A stretch of DNA of 64,000 nucleotides from Nectonema munidae (taxonomy: Eukaryota > Nematomorpha > Nectonematoida > Nectonematidae): assembly GCA_030549495.1 (NCBI GenBank), contig JAUIRK010000278.1, positions 124,001 to 188,000 on the forward strand, in the 5' to 3' direction. The position numbers and the translations under genes are program-made. Position 1 is the first letter of the stretch, and every line of letters begins with the position of its first letter. Shown here piece after piece: positions 22,761 to 34,800 of this stretch. The notes under the pieces were generated by a model. The model did no database searches. It was not told where the DNA came from and was given only the letters and a program-made list of their open reading frames with translations.

Positions 22761-23814
22761 ACATCTTATTAAACTCAAAAAGCGAGGGTGGGTGATTGAC
22801 GTGTCTCTCTGAATCCGTCAATTCCACGATGTGTAGTTTACACCTCATGTGCCTGTGTCACAATGCATTTTGTTCTTTTTCTAATTTTGTATAAATATAT
22901 GTTTGTTTATTGTGTTGTATTGATTGAAAGTAATGACAAGTGAAACGCATGGTTTCTGTTATGTTCGTATGTTTCCTATTGTTTTGCATCAAATATTATT
23001 TCGAGAGTTAGACTAGCAGCTTTTGTTAGCCGTACTCCTGCAATTTATTCACTCACATTTATTTATATCTTATTTGAACATTTAAATAAATTTTTCTTTC
23101 TCAAAATTGTTATTTGTGTTCAGGAAGAAACAAGGGAGCCTAGTTTGCAAATTTTTTAATTTGGCATTTAGACAACTATAAAAAAATCAAAGAATATTTT
23201 AAGAAAAACACACTTTCAGATTTAGAACAATGCAAAGGATAAGAAGAACTTAAAAGCCGATCTATGTACGATTATTCAAAATATTGGGTAAAAATGTTAG
23301 TATCTCCATTTAAAATTTTTAATTGAAATGTGCGCTGTGAAAAAAAACTTACTCTCGCATCTAGTCAAAAGCAGGGATACAAAGAGGAAGAAAAAAAGAG
23401 AAAAAAAATTTGAAATAAGCTTCATCTCAGAGCACTAAATCACGTATATTTCAAATGTCTTCAAGAGAAATCCTCATTGATATTTATAGTTGTTGGTGCC
23501 CATTTTTACTACTCATTAAAAGTTTTCATGCATATTGTTTGCAATTACGTGACAAAGGTTCACAATGATTTGTAGCAAAGTGAAAGAGAATGAAAAAAAA
23601 AGCGTAGTTCCTTTGTATGATATCACGTAAAATAAGGATAATTTGACGATTATTCACAAATACGTCACAAGGTTTCAAAAAAATGAGAAGTGAAGTGAAA
23701 TTGAGGTAGCTCGAATGAAGATTTTTGGCAGTATCTTGTGACGTAAAATGGTCTGGAAACATGATTCATGCATGTTTGGTGAAGGGAGAGTAATAATAAT
23801 AATAATTAATGGAT
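22761..23814. other. AT-rich stretch, little recognised
   Basis: No coding region seen. Short inverted TTACGTCACAAG-like motifs near 23665 and 23743 could bound a small MITE of about 85 bp. Confidence 0.4.
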
Positions 23815-23960
23815 TGCGAATCTGATGACGTCACTCATTGAAAATCAATCAAACCTGTCAATCAATGTCAAATATATAAACTTCAAAATACATCCTACTT
23901 GCACCCTTTTTTGGCTGTATAATGTCTTAATTTACGTAATAAACTAACATGTGATGTTTC
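23815..23960 (+). repeat. Detached fragment of block B
   Basis: Shares AATCAATCAAACCTGTCAA, TCAATGTCAAATATA and a downstream AATAAACTAAC-type stretch with the left array near 8370-8490. It lies outside the palindrome, so block B is a dispersed repeat. Confidence 0.65.
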
Positions 23961-24096
23961 ACTAGAAAAACGATCTGGTCAAAATGACTACTTTTTTAAA
24001 TTTAAAAACAAAAATATTCCATAAAATAAGATCTTACATGCATTTGCTACTTTTAATATATTACGTTGACTAGTAAATATAGCACATTGTTTAGAT

Positions 24097-24492
24097 CAGT
24101 GGTTCTCAATATTTGGTTACTCATGGACTCCTTTTCTCTTCTTTATTTCTTGGTGGACCCCTCCATAAAAATATTTTATTTAAATACTTTTCACTAATAA
24201 AATTTTGAGGTTATGATAAACAAAATAGTATATAATTAGAATTCAAATTGAAATGAAAGCAAATCTAATGCAAGTCAATTATAATACAATCAATAATAAA
24301 TAATATTATTGATAAGTGGACATTATAGTGAAACTTAATCTAGCTAATAATCTAAATTAGGTTAATCTAACTTTTTATAATAAAAAAGCGTTATGAGCTG
24401 GTATTTTTCTTGGACCAACAAAATATCATTGTGGACCGTGAATTATTATATGGACCCCTAGGGTTCATGTGGAGCCCGGTTGAGAAGCCGTG
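24097..24492 (+). mobile_element. hAT MITE with perfect 8-bp target duplication
   Basis: Terminal CAGTGGTTCTCAA and TTGAGAAGCCGTG, with GTTTAGAT at both flanks (24089-24096 and 24493-24500). The inside is non-coding and contains ATGGACTCC and GGACCCCT-type stretches common in hAT-derived repeats. Confidence 0.9.
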
Positions 24493-24639
24493 GTTTAGAT
24501 ACAGTTGTATTTTTTTCATCGTGGCAACATGTTATATCAAGAAGTAAAACCTGGTTTTATTTTGATTGATACCATATAAATTTTTGTAGTTTAACCATTT
24601 TTTCGTCCCAACTATAACAAGCTTTATATCTCAAATGTA

Positions 24640-25400
24640 TAATTGCAAGAATAAACGTGTGGCCGTTTCAAATGCCTGCTCTTTAACCAAAATATGAATG
24701 AAGAAAGTTCTGCATTCGATTTTTCTTCGAGCCAAGATGATGATGACGTAAACAAAATTTAGATGGACAACTTCAATGAAGCGTCTGAGATCTTCAACAT
24801 ATGAGGATGAAGTTAATAATGTATTAAATGGCATGGATGGAACAATCTTAATTCTCAACGTTTGACATCCAAGGACGAAATGTGTTCAAAATTAAAAAAG
24901 CTTGTACAACGTTTTCTCATCGTAAGATAGACGCAAGTTGTATTTCTGCTTTTCGTTGCATTAATTTTGAGAAATTTTTTTTTGTCATATTCAAAAATGC
25001 ACAAATATTGAAGCTTTGAAGTTTGAGAAAGAATGAAAATTAGAGCTGACCTTGATCAATTTCTAGCTTCTGTTATTTTACGTAGACTTATTAGAGGTAA
25101 GAACTTTCCCCTTAAATCTTTTTGGTGCGTCCAGTTTTTTAAAAACATCATACCAGGCACAACTCTTAAAAAAATACTGAGGTACATAAGATTCGACATA
25201 AAAAGTCAACGAGAAGACAGGTTACAAAATGATAAATTTGCTACGACCCAATATTTATCATGTAAACCACACAAGTTTGGGGTCAAATTTTCTTTGATTA
25301 TGGATGTCAATTCAAAGTATATGTGCGGAGGTTTCCCATATTTATGAAAGATGATGCAAATAATTTACAGTTGGGTTATTGTATTGTTGACAAACTTTTA
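24640..25400 (+). pseudogene. piggyBac transposase remnant, family A
   Basis: A degraded acidic N-terminus (MNEESSAFDFSSSQDDDD near 24694) leads to an open stretch at 25033-25347. That stretch carries RGKNFPLKSFWCVQFFKN and ILRYIRFDIKSQRED, typical of the piggyBac domain before the first catalytic Asp. It then jumps to KPHKFGVKFSLIMDVNSKY and GGFPYL from after that Asp. The intervening segment with the first Asp is missing, so the open frame carries an internal deletion. It is of a different family from the piggyBac that follows at 26000. Confidence 0.7.
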
Positions 25401-25439
25401 AAACAAACTGAACTTTATAATAAGGTTTATAATATATAT

Positions 25440-25995
25440 AACCAAGTCTGCCATAATTTTGTTTACTTACAAGGTATGCAACTTAGTTTTCACTTTTATC
25501 TATATATTAAATATACTAACTGTAACTATATTATTATATATCTCATTTACAGTGTACTAATGGTCCAGGTTTTGGTCATTTTACTAAATTCTGTGCCTAT
25601 TGTGCTTCAAATGAAAATGTATTCAAGGATTGTAACTATAAAAATGCTTTGAGTAAGTTATTGTGTTCAAATTGTCTAAAATTTAGAAGTAATGATACCA
25701 ATCATTTCTCATGCGGTTCTAAATGTCCGATTTTCTGTAAAAACATCGAGTATATTAGATCTATCACTGCATATTAATCATGAATTAATCAACAAAATAG
25801 GTTAGATATTGATCTTTTTTATTTATCGTACTTCAAGGATGCATATTTGTTTGATAATTTTAATACATCTAATTTTACTACCTTGAATGAAAAATTCTCT
25901 CCTTATAATTTTACGCTAATGAGTTTGAATGTTCAATCTTTAATCGAAAGGCCAGTGATATTAATCATCAATGTAAAAAAGGAATCAATACTGCA
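25440..25995 (+). mobile_element. LINE fragment: ORF1 zinc knuckles and start of ORF2
   Basis: The frame reads CTNGPGFGHFTKFCAYC, then CSNCLKFRSNDTNHFSCGSK, a row of CCHC-type knuckles as in LINE ORF1 proteins. It is followed after a stop near 25775 by the start of an APE endonuclease (FSPYNFTLMSLNVQSLI, near 25900). It ends abruptly before the catalytic motifs. It is wedged between two piggyBac remnants. Frame changes are present. Confidence 0.65.
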
Positions 25996-26004
25996 ACGTA
26001 AATT

Positions 26005-27264
26005 ATGTATATGTCAAGCTTTTCAATTGAAGAAGTAACGGCTTCATTTGGAATTATAGTCAGAGCTGGGTTGATCGCGAAAACACGACAAGTATACAAG
26101 AATCATGAACAGAAGTATATGGTAGAACATTTTACCGTACTAGTATATCTTTTTTATGATTCAAGTTCTTTTAGGATGCTTGATCATTTTCAAAATCGCG
26201 AAGAAAAAAAATTTTCGATCGTTTGACTGACATTCGTCGTGATTTAAATTTTTTTAAAATAATCTATGTTTCTACATTCCAGATAAAAATCTCAGCGTAG
26301 ATGAGCAATTGGTTGGATACAGAGGAAAAGTGCTTGGTAGAGTTAACATGCCGAATAAACCTCGTAAATATGGTGTCAAAATATACTGGGTTTGTGAGGC
26401 TTGCACTGGCTTTGCACTCAATGCATATATTTACTGCGGAGTAGACAAAAGTCTTGACGAAAAATATAACCAAAGTTTTTCTTGTAGTATTGTACTCCAT
26501 TTGATGGAGCCCATTTTTCATTCAGTTAGAGAAGTTTATACAAATAGGTACTTTATCTCACAAAAACTGGCTTTAGAATTGGCTAAAAAAAACTTGACAC
26601 TTATAGGAACTATCAAAAGTTCAAGGAAAAAGATAACTAAAATTGTCAATACATTGAAAGATCGTCAAATTCCATCTACTCGTTCACTGTATGATCATGA
26701 AAGTAAAGTTTGTATTCTTTCTTATGTACCTAGAAAAAATAAAAATGTATTATTACTCTCATCTCCCCATTCTCAAATTAGCATTTCTTCTAGGGAAGAT
26801 TTAAAGCCAAATGTGATCATTGATTATAATGAAAATAAAAGTGCTGTGGATGTTATGGATGGAATAATAGAAGAATTTACAACAAGAAGAAAGACCGTAA
26901 GATGGCCTTTATTGATTAATTGTAACATGATATAAGCTTGCTGGCACAATGCCTTCATTCTATTCTCTAAGATAGGATATTATCAAACAAGAAAAAATTT
27001 TTGAGAAATCTCTCCTTCCAACTTGCTGAAAAATTTGCAAAAAGATGATATTAGAAGAGAAACCAAACTTGCTGGTTTCATAGTAGCATATTCAGCCAAA
27101 GCTAATTCTTCTGCTTCAGATTAAGATGATGTAGCAAATCTACAGCGTGCAAGATGTCACAATTGCAAAAAATAGAGTAGATCAGTTTGTTTTAATTGTA
27201 AAAGAACTGCATGTTCAGTGCACAGAAAAAGAATCAAAAAAGATTTGCGCTTACATTGTAAATA
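26005..27264 (+). pseudogene. piggyBac transposase B, decayed
   Basis: SSFSIEEVTASFGIIVRAG (26008) matches the domain before the first Asp. After a frame change, LSVDEQLVGYRGKVLGRVN (from about 26291) gives the first catalytic Asp. The open stretch 26309-26935 keeps KPRKYGVKIYWVCEA and the third Asp (SAVDVMD). At the second Asp the motif is YTNRYFIS, i.e. Asn where catalytic Asp is expected. A C-terminal Cys-rich domain (CHNCKK, CFNCKRTACSVH) lies near 27150-27264 with an in-frame stop. Dead by frame changes and by loss of one catalytic residue. Confidence 0.8.
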
Positions 27265-27298
27265 GAAAGTGTTATGCTTCACATCAGTGTTATCAGTT

Positions 27299-27458
27299 GG
27301 GGTCGTTCACAATTGACGTCAACTAAAGGGGGGGGGGGGGGTATCCAAAGTTGACATAAGTCGATTTTGTTAAGTGATGATATATCTAAAAGTTGACATG
27401 AGGGGGGGGGGGGTTGAAATTTATCAAAAAAAGGTTGACGTCAATTGTGAACGACCCC
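27299..27458 (+). mobile_element. MITE with GGGGTCGTTCAC ends, copy 1
   Basis: Near-perfect inverted ends GGGGTCGTTCACAATTGACG and inverse, 160 bp. Each end is followed inwards by a G run and TTGACAT-type motifs. The second copy, in the opposite orientation, is at 57287-57455. The target duplication is unclear here. Confidence 0.85.
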
Positions 27459-27584
27459 AAATAAAATAAAGTACACTTTATACACAAAATACTTTAGTGT
27501 ATGCAAAATTTGATATACCATTGAGGGTCAATAACCCTTTCAGGCACAATTCGGCATCAGTGTACCAAAATTCAACTGCTTAAG

Positions 27585-27750
27585 AGGGATCATACATAAA
27601 TGACGCACCCCAAAATTTTTAAGTTTTCGAACACCCCCCCCCCTCCTCCCAGTTGTGATTTTTACTCCTCCTGCTCTATTATTTAATACGAAACATATAG
27701 AATTAGTTTACCCCCCCCCCGGTAGGGGACGTCATATATGCATGATCCCT
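27585..27750 (+). mobile_element. MITE with AGGGATCATA ends
   Basis: Inverted ends AGGGATCATACATAAATGACG-like and CGTCATATATGCATGATCCCT, with C runs inside each end. Flanks TTAAG and TTAAA. Same size and layout as the neighbour at 27299-27458. Confidence 0.75.
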
Positions 27751-28427
27751 TTAAAAACTCAATGAGAAAGAAAGCCGACGATAGAAAACCGATACTTCAA
27801 AGGGAGTATAAAGCTGATAAATGAAAACGCAATTAAGTTATATCCAGTTCAGTGTCGACCATTCAACGGCTAGAAGGACGTAGACCTATATATTGAATGA
27901 GAATCCCACGCTGATGACTTCATGACACTATCGATTTCGGGGCTTTTTAAACATTTAGGATCCATGGGTTCTTCACGTTATATCCAATTTCAATGTTATA
28001 CCAGGTCGGACTACAATATATAGATCAATAAAGAAACATTTTACGCAAAGTTCTCATCACTAATCACTCTACCCCTGATTTTGACCATTCAAATATTTTA
28101 CTCAATTTGCATAAAAATGACAAGTAAAAAAATCAAAATAGGCCTCAATGTGTAAACTTTGGAAAACCCAATGTCGTAGGATTGAGTTTAGGTTTAGTGT
28201 AAGCGCAATCGTGCATATATACATACATTTACATATGCATTTTTTGACATTCTTGACACAAACTTTCCTATTTATTTGTATTAATACACGTCTGAAACAA
28301 AAATCATCTAGGCATACATACACACATACATACTACATACACATTGACAGTGGAGACGCATACACAGAAATACTTAAATCTCAAAAGAGCGGTATCCGAT
28401 TATTTTAAAATAAAAATATCAAAAAAA
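27751..28427. other. Downstream flank of SNF8, no gene seen
   Basis: Contains a CATACA-type microsatellite at about 28313-28345. No coding region supported. Confidence 0.5.
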
Positions 28428-28433
28428 TTTATT
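28428..28433 (-). terminator. Poly(A) signal of SNF8
   Basis: AATAAA on the minus strand, about 30 bp beyond the SNF8 stop codon at 28462. Confidence 0.65.
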
Positions 28434-28461
28434 TGACAGCATACTGATAACGCAACACAAA

Positions 28462-28823
28462 TCATGAAGATGAACTTTGTTGAAAGAGAGCAGGAAACCA
28501 GTAGAAATCGAAATGATCGTGTTTTGAGATTTTGATGAGATTCGTTGTGGAGGATTGACCCTGTGCTTCGTCACAAACGCAATCTATCCAAACATACTCC
28601 TCTCGTATGAGCATTTCAATGGTGCGTTCAATCCTTTCTTCCGTCCACTGCCTATGCTTTTGAATCAAGTCATAGGTGACATACCCTAAGCCAAGGCAAC
28701 GCGCCAATTCAAAAACGTCGATATGATCCGTTGTGAGTTCACCAGGCACACTGTACAAAAAACTTTTGCCTTTTACACTCTTCACCACAAATCCATCTTC
28801 AAAGATGGCTATTTTTTCAATCG
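28462..28823 (-). CDS. SNF8: SNF8 exon 3 (C-terminal winged helices)
   Basis: Acceptor TTTTTAG before CGATTGAAAAAATAG; encodes [33 protein letters not shown] and the C-terminal WFPALF motif, then the stop at 28462. Confidence 0.95.
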
Positions 28824-31800
28824 CTAAAAATATTTCAAAAAAATATTCGGTATTACATTTTCATTAAGATCATCTACGAATTTAACTTTTTTAAAGTTTA
28901 AAACGATGTCTATCTTTTAAAAAACGATCTTTTCTCTACCTTTTATCATTTTTAAATATCCTGTTTACTTTTTTAACGAAAAACATTCTATTCAAGCTAC
29001 ATATTCGCAAATTAATTACATTTTTGGAGAATTTAAATGTAAACGATATTTTTTATTTTTTCTAATTATTTTTCAACGTATAATTGTTTATTGGTTTTGG
29101 TCCCCTAGAATAGAAAAAACTTCAGCAAGTCATCGAATGATCAATATACCTCCTATGATCGATACCCTTTAAATAATAATCAACACAACATACACCCTCT
29201 AAATCAGTTGTCCCAAAATCGGCGATAGTGCGCAGAAGGGGGCGATTTGAAATTCTGGAGTTGTTGTGAAAAGTAACAATAACAAAGTACCATTAATTAT
29301 TATTATTATTAAATTATTTTCTTGATTGAAAAGAGATCTCTTCTTACTATTCGGAAGGGAGTAAAATACGTTTATTCTTTTTCACAGATTGCATGATAGA
29401 AAATGGAATTAGTGTTGTAAATAAAATTTAGAGTAATGAATGAAAGGTTTTTGATGCTGTTAGAGTGTGATATCATGATTGATTTCAGTAATATCAAGCC
29501 GAACATTTAAATTTGTAGGATAAACACAAAACTTAAGGCTCACAAAAGAAAGTATATGTATCTTATTATTCTGAAACAAAATATATGTTATAAGTAATAA
29601 CCATTTTTCCGAAACATGCTAGCGATATGATCAAAACTTCTTGAAAGATCGATATCTCTTCTAAAAGCCCATTGTCGTAAAAATTAGATCGATTTTAAAA
29701 AAGGAGATAGTAACAGACATCTTTCAGAGATACGCAGCACATCAGAAAGAAATCGAATCATTCTTTTGAATTTTAAAAAATGCAACGATATTTTACTTCT
29801 CCCCTTTTTTAAGTCCTACCTCTCACAAAGGATCACATTTTTTTATCTACTCTTTCCTAAAGATATTTATCCATAATATATTTTTTTCTACCCAAAAGCA
29901 ATGATGGATTCCCATACGGTTCGAAAAGAAAATTATTAATCATTTTCAACCAAAATTTCTCGGCAATTTAAAAAATATTTGTACCAAAAAAAAGTATCGA
30001 ATTTTAAAATTGTATTGAAAATCTAAAACAAAAATCACAAGATGAAGAATATTTATATATCAATGAATACGTGTTTAATGTTCATGTAAAAAATGGTTCA
30101 GAACACTTTATATCTATAGTGTGTATATACCTTATAATTGTTATAGAGTATAGACTACAAAAAATGCTAATGGTTACAAAAATATTGTTAGCATTTATTT
30201 CGCCTGTTAAACGTATTTTGCAAATTTTAAGTGTAAGATGGAAAGTAGGCTTGATGCGGGATCGAAGTCAAGACCTTTAGTATGAGAAAGCTAGTATCTA
30301 ACCAACCTTACTGTGAATGAAGTTTATGCATCACAGCGTAAAAAGATATGGTTTCAACTATATCATTCATAGTCTAAGTGCATTCTTCTATCTTTGCAAA
30401 TAAATAATTTCAAAGCGTAAAACTTTATTTAACAGTGACTTTTACTAACTGCCAGTGCAGAAACAACGTTAGTCAAACTTTAAATCAATTATTTCTATTA
30501 TGCCACTATTTGAAAATCGGTGAAGGAATTTTAGTATCAAATCACAAAATGTGATTAACTATTACAAGTAGCGAAACGATTGCATAATGATAAAACTAGT
30601 GGTATTGATACAGACCTTTAAGGATATCATGAGAGGAAATAGTGACATCTTTTTGTCGAGAACTTTGTTGTGCAGAAGCTTGGTTGAGACGCTCTTTAAG
30701 TTCGTCGATAGAAATGATTCCGGCATTTTTGGATTTGGTGAATAAGGAAATTTCGATGATTTGAACAGCTTAAACAATTCAAACTTTTCATAACAATTGC
30801 GCCGGACCCGAGCTGCTTCCTCTCCCCTCCCAATAAGTTAAGCGCGTCACAATTCTCGGTAAAAATGTTCGTTCTCTTAATTGTTTATCATTTTCTGCGT
30901 AACCATTGTACAAACAACTCCTTTGGCACAACACTAATTTAACATTTGAAGACACTTTTGAATAAAAAAAAATGAGAAGAGAAAAAGATGTGTTTTAATA
31001 AATTTTTCTCAATAATTAACCTCATGAATTTATATTCTTTTTTTCATTATAAACCACTCTCCTACAATAATCTAAAGGCTATGAGTTTTAAACCATTTTC
31101 CGCCAATGTTCCTATTTTGGAACATAAGTAATTTCATCTTCGTCTGCTTTTTCAATGACTTTGAATATAAATCGTCTGCGTTTTTTTAGATATCGTCTGC
31201 TTTGCTAGGCCTTAAATGGGTTAATAACACATTTCACAATTAATCGAAAATTTCTAGTCAAAAAATATAGGAAGACAATTTCGTAAAAATTATTTTCTTT
31301 TTGAAAAGGGATAGACAAGCAATTTTTAATAATCTCTATGCTATAGCTAAGATAGTTAATGTGCATATTTTATGGATTATCTAATAACGCTGGAAAATGC
31401 ATATGTAATATACAAATTTAATAATTCTTCAAGACAACAGGGGCGCACATGCGCATGACAGTGCTATTCGAAAGACTTACTTGTTTGATTTTGTCAATCG
31501 ACTTTTTATCAAGAAGGAGTCGTGCAGCTTCAAGCATGCAAGGCTTAACAAGCCTTTCACCAATAGTGTGGGATTTTTTTCTTTTACAATCATATATGAA
31601 ATTTTATAAGATGCTTTCACCACATTGCTGGCTTCAAAAAGAATATCTTCTAATCTAAAATTTTTCCAACTTGCTTTCCATTAATTTAAAATATTCAAGG
31701 TCTTTTTTGCAACACGGGGAAGAACATTGTTAAGATGATCTTTGAGTTTGGATGTTTCATACTTTCGTTTGAGAGTTTTTTTTTTTTGGCAAATGACACA

Positions 31801-34800
31801 CGGGGGCTCCTGTTTGCCATTGTTAACTATGTATGTAAAGCCAAAATTAAGATAGCTTTAATTGTAAGTTCGCTTTTTCGACATGGAAGTGAACTTTCTG
31901 CCAGTGATGAAATAAATATATAAAAAATTTGTTTAGTACGTTTTCTTTGAAAAAATATAAATAAATTTTCATTTTTGTATTTATATTAATTTGCTCGTGT
32001 GAAATCTTAATTTTTTTTTCAAAAATTACAAGGTCCCTTATTGCGCAATTTCGCCATTGAATATGATAATATTTTGATTTTGTTTCAATATAAGACTACA
32101 GGTATGAAAGGGTGGAACAATCTTTTCGCACCAAATAAGATAGCGCTATATGGTGTTTGATGTAGAATAATTAAAAAAAAAATCACTAATTCACAAAGCA
32201 TTGATTAATTGCTAAAGAATTATTAGATGACAAAAGAAAATTTTAAAGGAAAACAGTAAAACTCCATTTTACTTACGAATTGGATAAATGCAACAAAAAA
32301 AAATTTAATTTTTTGTTTAATTTGAAAAATTATAAAGATTACAGGTTTTTTTAATTTTTGTGATACAATTTTTAATTATTAAAAAATTTAACAAAATTTT
32401 GGCAAAACAAAGCGTTTATTTGATTTTGCCCTAGCTTGGCCCCTGAATATAGGTATATGATGAACAGGAAAAAATGTTTAATGAAAAACTTTCGAAATAA
32501 AAATACTTTTGAGGTTCATAATGGAAAAAATTTTTTAGGAAATCAAGAAGTTTTCCTCACGACTAAAATTACCCCTTGGAAATTAGCTAATTAACCATTT
32601 GGGGGTTAATTACCCACAGTTTAAGAAACTCTGCTCTATAGGATTGCTTGAATATTTCGTCTCACGTGGTATTTCCAGACCAGTAATTTTGAAAATTGCA
32701 AAAAAAAATTTCGCCCCCAATAATTTTGAGAATGTGCGCAGCTGCTTCAAGAGATTTACTACGAAGAAGTTTTTTGTCGAATCTTGGTAAATTATCTTTG
32801 AAATATATGAAGGTGAGAAAAAGTGTTTCAAGAAATATCAAAAGTTTAATTTCATTTTTTACAGAAGACAATTCCCAAGAAGTGTCAAGTAGTTCAACAT
32901 CTAATAAAATGTCGAGATGAAAATTTTGTCCAAGAAAAGATGACAAAAAACAGATTAAATGTCTGAAATGCGAAAGTTTTATTTACACATCAAAATACAA
33001 TACTGTGCTAAATTAATTTCTTAATTTTAAATTTTACATATAGATGGGGGGCAGAGGCGTAGCTAGTGGAGGGCGCCAGGGGCGGTCCGCCCCGGGCGGC
33101 AGATTTTAAGGGGTGGCATTTTGTCCTAAGGTCATTTGTTAAAATATTCCATTTAATTTTTAGTTTAAATTTTCTGTTCAATTTAATCGATTCCAGTTTT
33201 TGTGATTGTTTTAATTTTAGTGGAGGGGTCAAAAAGGCATCCCCCCGTCACTGATAGGGTTAAGGGGTCCAAATTTTAGTATAAAAGTTGCAATCAAATC
33301 TGAGCTCTTTTTTTTTGGCTTACAACGATTTATCTATTAATAAAAAAAATGGAAAAAATTTATTATTAGAGGAAAAATTGTTCTTATTTTTTACTTTTAT
33401 TGTTAGTTAAAATTGTTAACAAGATGAGCTCTTTCAATGACTCCTTTAAAATTATTTCTGACCCCAGCCGTCTACTTTGAAGACCCTAACTACAATCAAG
33501 TCTTCGCCTGACCGTTAGCGTACGGACTTGAATTTTTGGAGGCTTTTGAAACTCAACGTCATAAAGGGCGGCAGATTTTACAACCGCCCCGGGCGGCAAA
33601 AGTGTTAGCTACGCCTCTGGGGGGGGGGGGGGGGGGTTAAAAGAATATTTAAAACAAACAAATAACATGAATTATGATACAATGTTTAATTTATACTTGA
33701 AATTCAAATATTTATGTAAAAAATTATGAAGATTTGCAAAAATAAAAAATTGGGCTATTTTATTACCCCACCACATGGTAAAAAAATCGATCGCACTAAC
33801 TAAGTGTTAAGCTTTCATCAACTATACAATAAACAAATAGAAATATAAATAAAACTGCAAAACCTCTTAAGACTTTGCACCTTAATCTTATATATTTTGG
33901 CTATTTCAATTTTGGAAATTAGAATATGCGATGAATATTAAAAAAAATGATGCATTCAATGTCATTGAAGAAAATCAGGATATGAAATATTTTTAAGTAA
34001 AATATGAAAAGTTGCAAAAAATATAGAAATACTTTTATGTATGTATTTTGTTTTTACTGACCTAAATTTTATAGGCGTTTCTGAGAAACGTTCAATGGTA
34101 AAGGTACCACAGGTGTTTTCATCGAGAAGGCACAATTGCGCGCGAACTATGAAGAAAGGAGACTTGATAAGGGATCGAACCCAAGACCTTTAGTAATCGA
34201 AGACCAGTATCACGCCATCTGAGCTTCACATAATCTATTTTCAAAGATGTGTAAATCCAAAGAAAGTTAGAAGTATCATTTTTAAATTTCTATTAGATAC
34301 AGTCAAACCTGTATTAAACGACCATTCAAGGTAAGACTATTTTGGTCGTTAGACGGGTGGTGTTAAAAACATGAAAATTTTCAAAATATTTTAATAAATT
34401 TAAAAAATGTGTAGAAGTAAATTATAAAATTAAAATTAATTTTTTTTAATTTAAAAAAATCACCTCCTTTTTTGTTGTAGGTTTTTTTTTTTTTCCTCTA
34501 CTTTTTTCTTTTTTTATGATGAGAAAATTTTTTTTTTTTTTTTTTTTGGTTGTCATTTTTTTTCTTTTTTTTTTTTTAAAAAAAAAAAAAATATATAGCA
34601 CTCAGGTAAAATCATATAAACTGTCTATGTTACATATACGCAGCGCAAACAGGAGAAAATGTGACACCTCGCGATTAAAACATTTTTCTAAAAAGTAGAT
34701 TAGGCAGCCAGATTTTTACTGACCAAATTATATCACAAGATTAATAACTAAATTCCAAAGGATATAATAGAACAATCCGTGCTTTTCATTCGCTTTAAAA

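Larger units (their letters stand above)
26000..27533 (+). mobile_element. piggyBac-family remnant B, with a MITE in its 3' part
   Basis: The transposase remnant (26005-27270) is followed by a MITE insertion (27299-27458), an AATAAAATAAAG stretch and a terminal ATTGAGGG at about 27526-27533, which matches the GGG-ended piggyBac termini seen elsewhere here. The left end is not recognised; it may have been lost when the LINE fragment joined. Confidence 0.6.

Noticed and set aside
23526-23762. 78-residue minus-strand frame
   Set aside because: Unrecognised, no flanking splice or poly(A) signals, overlaps a possible small inverted repeat.
27299-27458. Possible CRISPR-like or regulatory palindrome
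   Set aside because: Eukaryotic context, second copy at 57287 and precise inverted ends show it is a MITE.
28148-28408. 86-residue frame with IHIH/THTH runs
   Set aside because: Driven by a CATACA-type microsatellite.
34090-34240. Functional tRNA gene
   Set aside because: Box A/B present but no foldable acceptor stem by eye, and other copies share the non-tRNA tail, so SINE.
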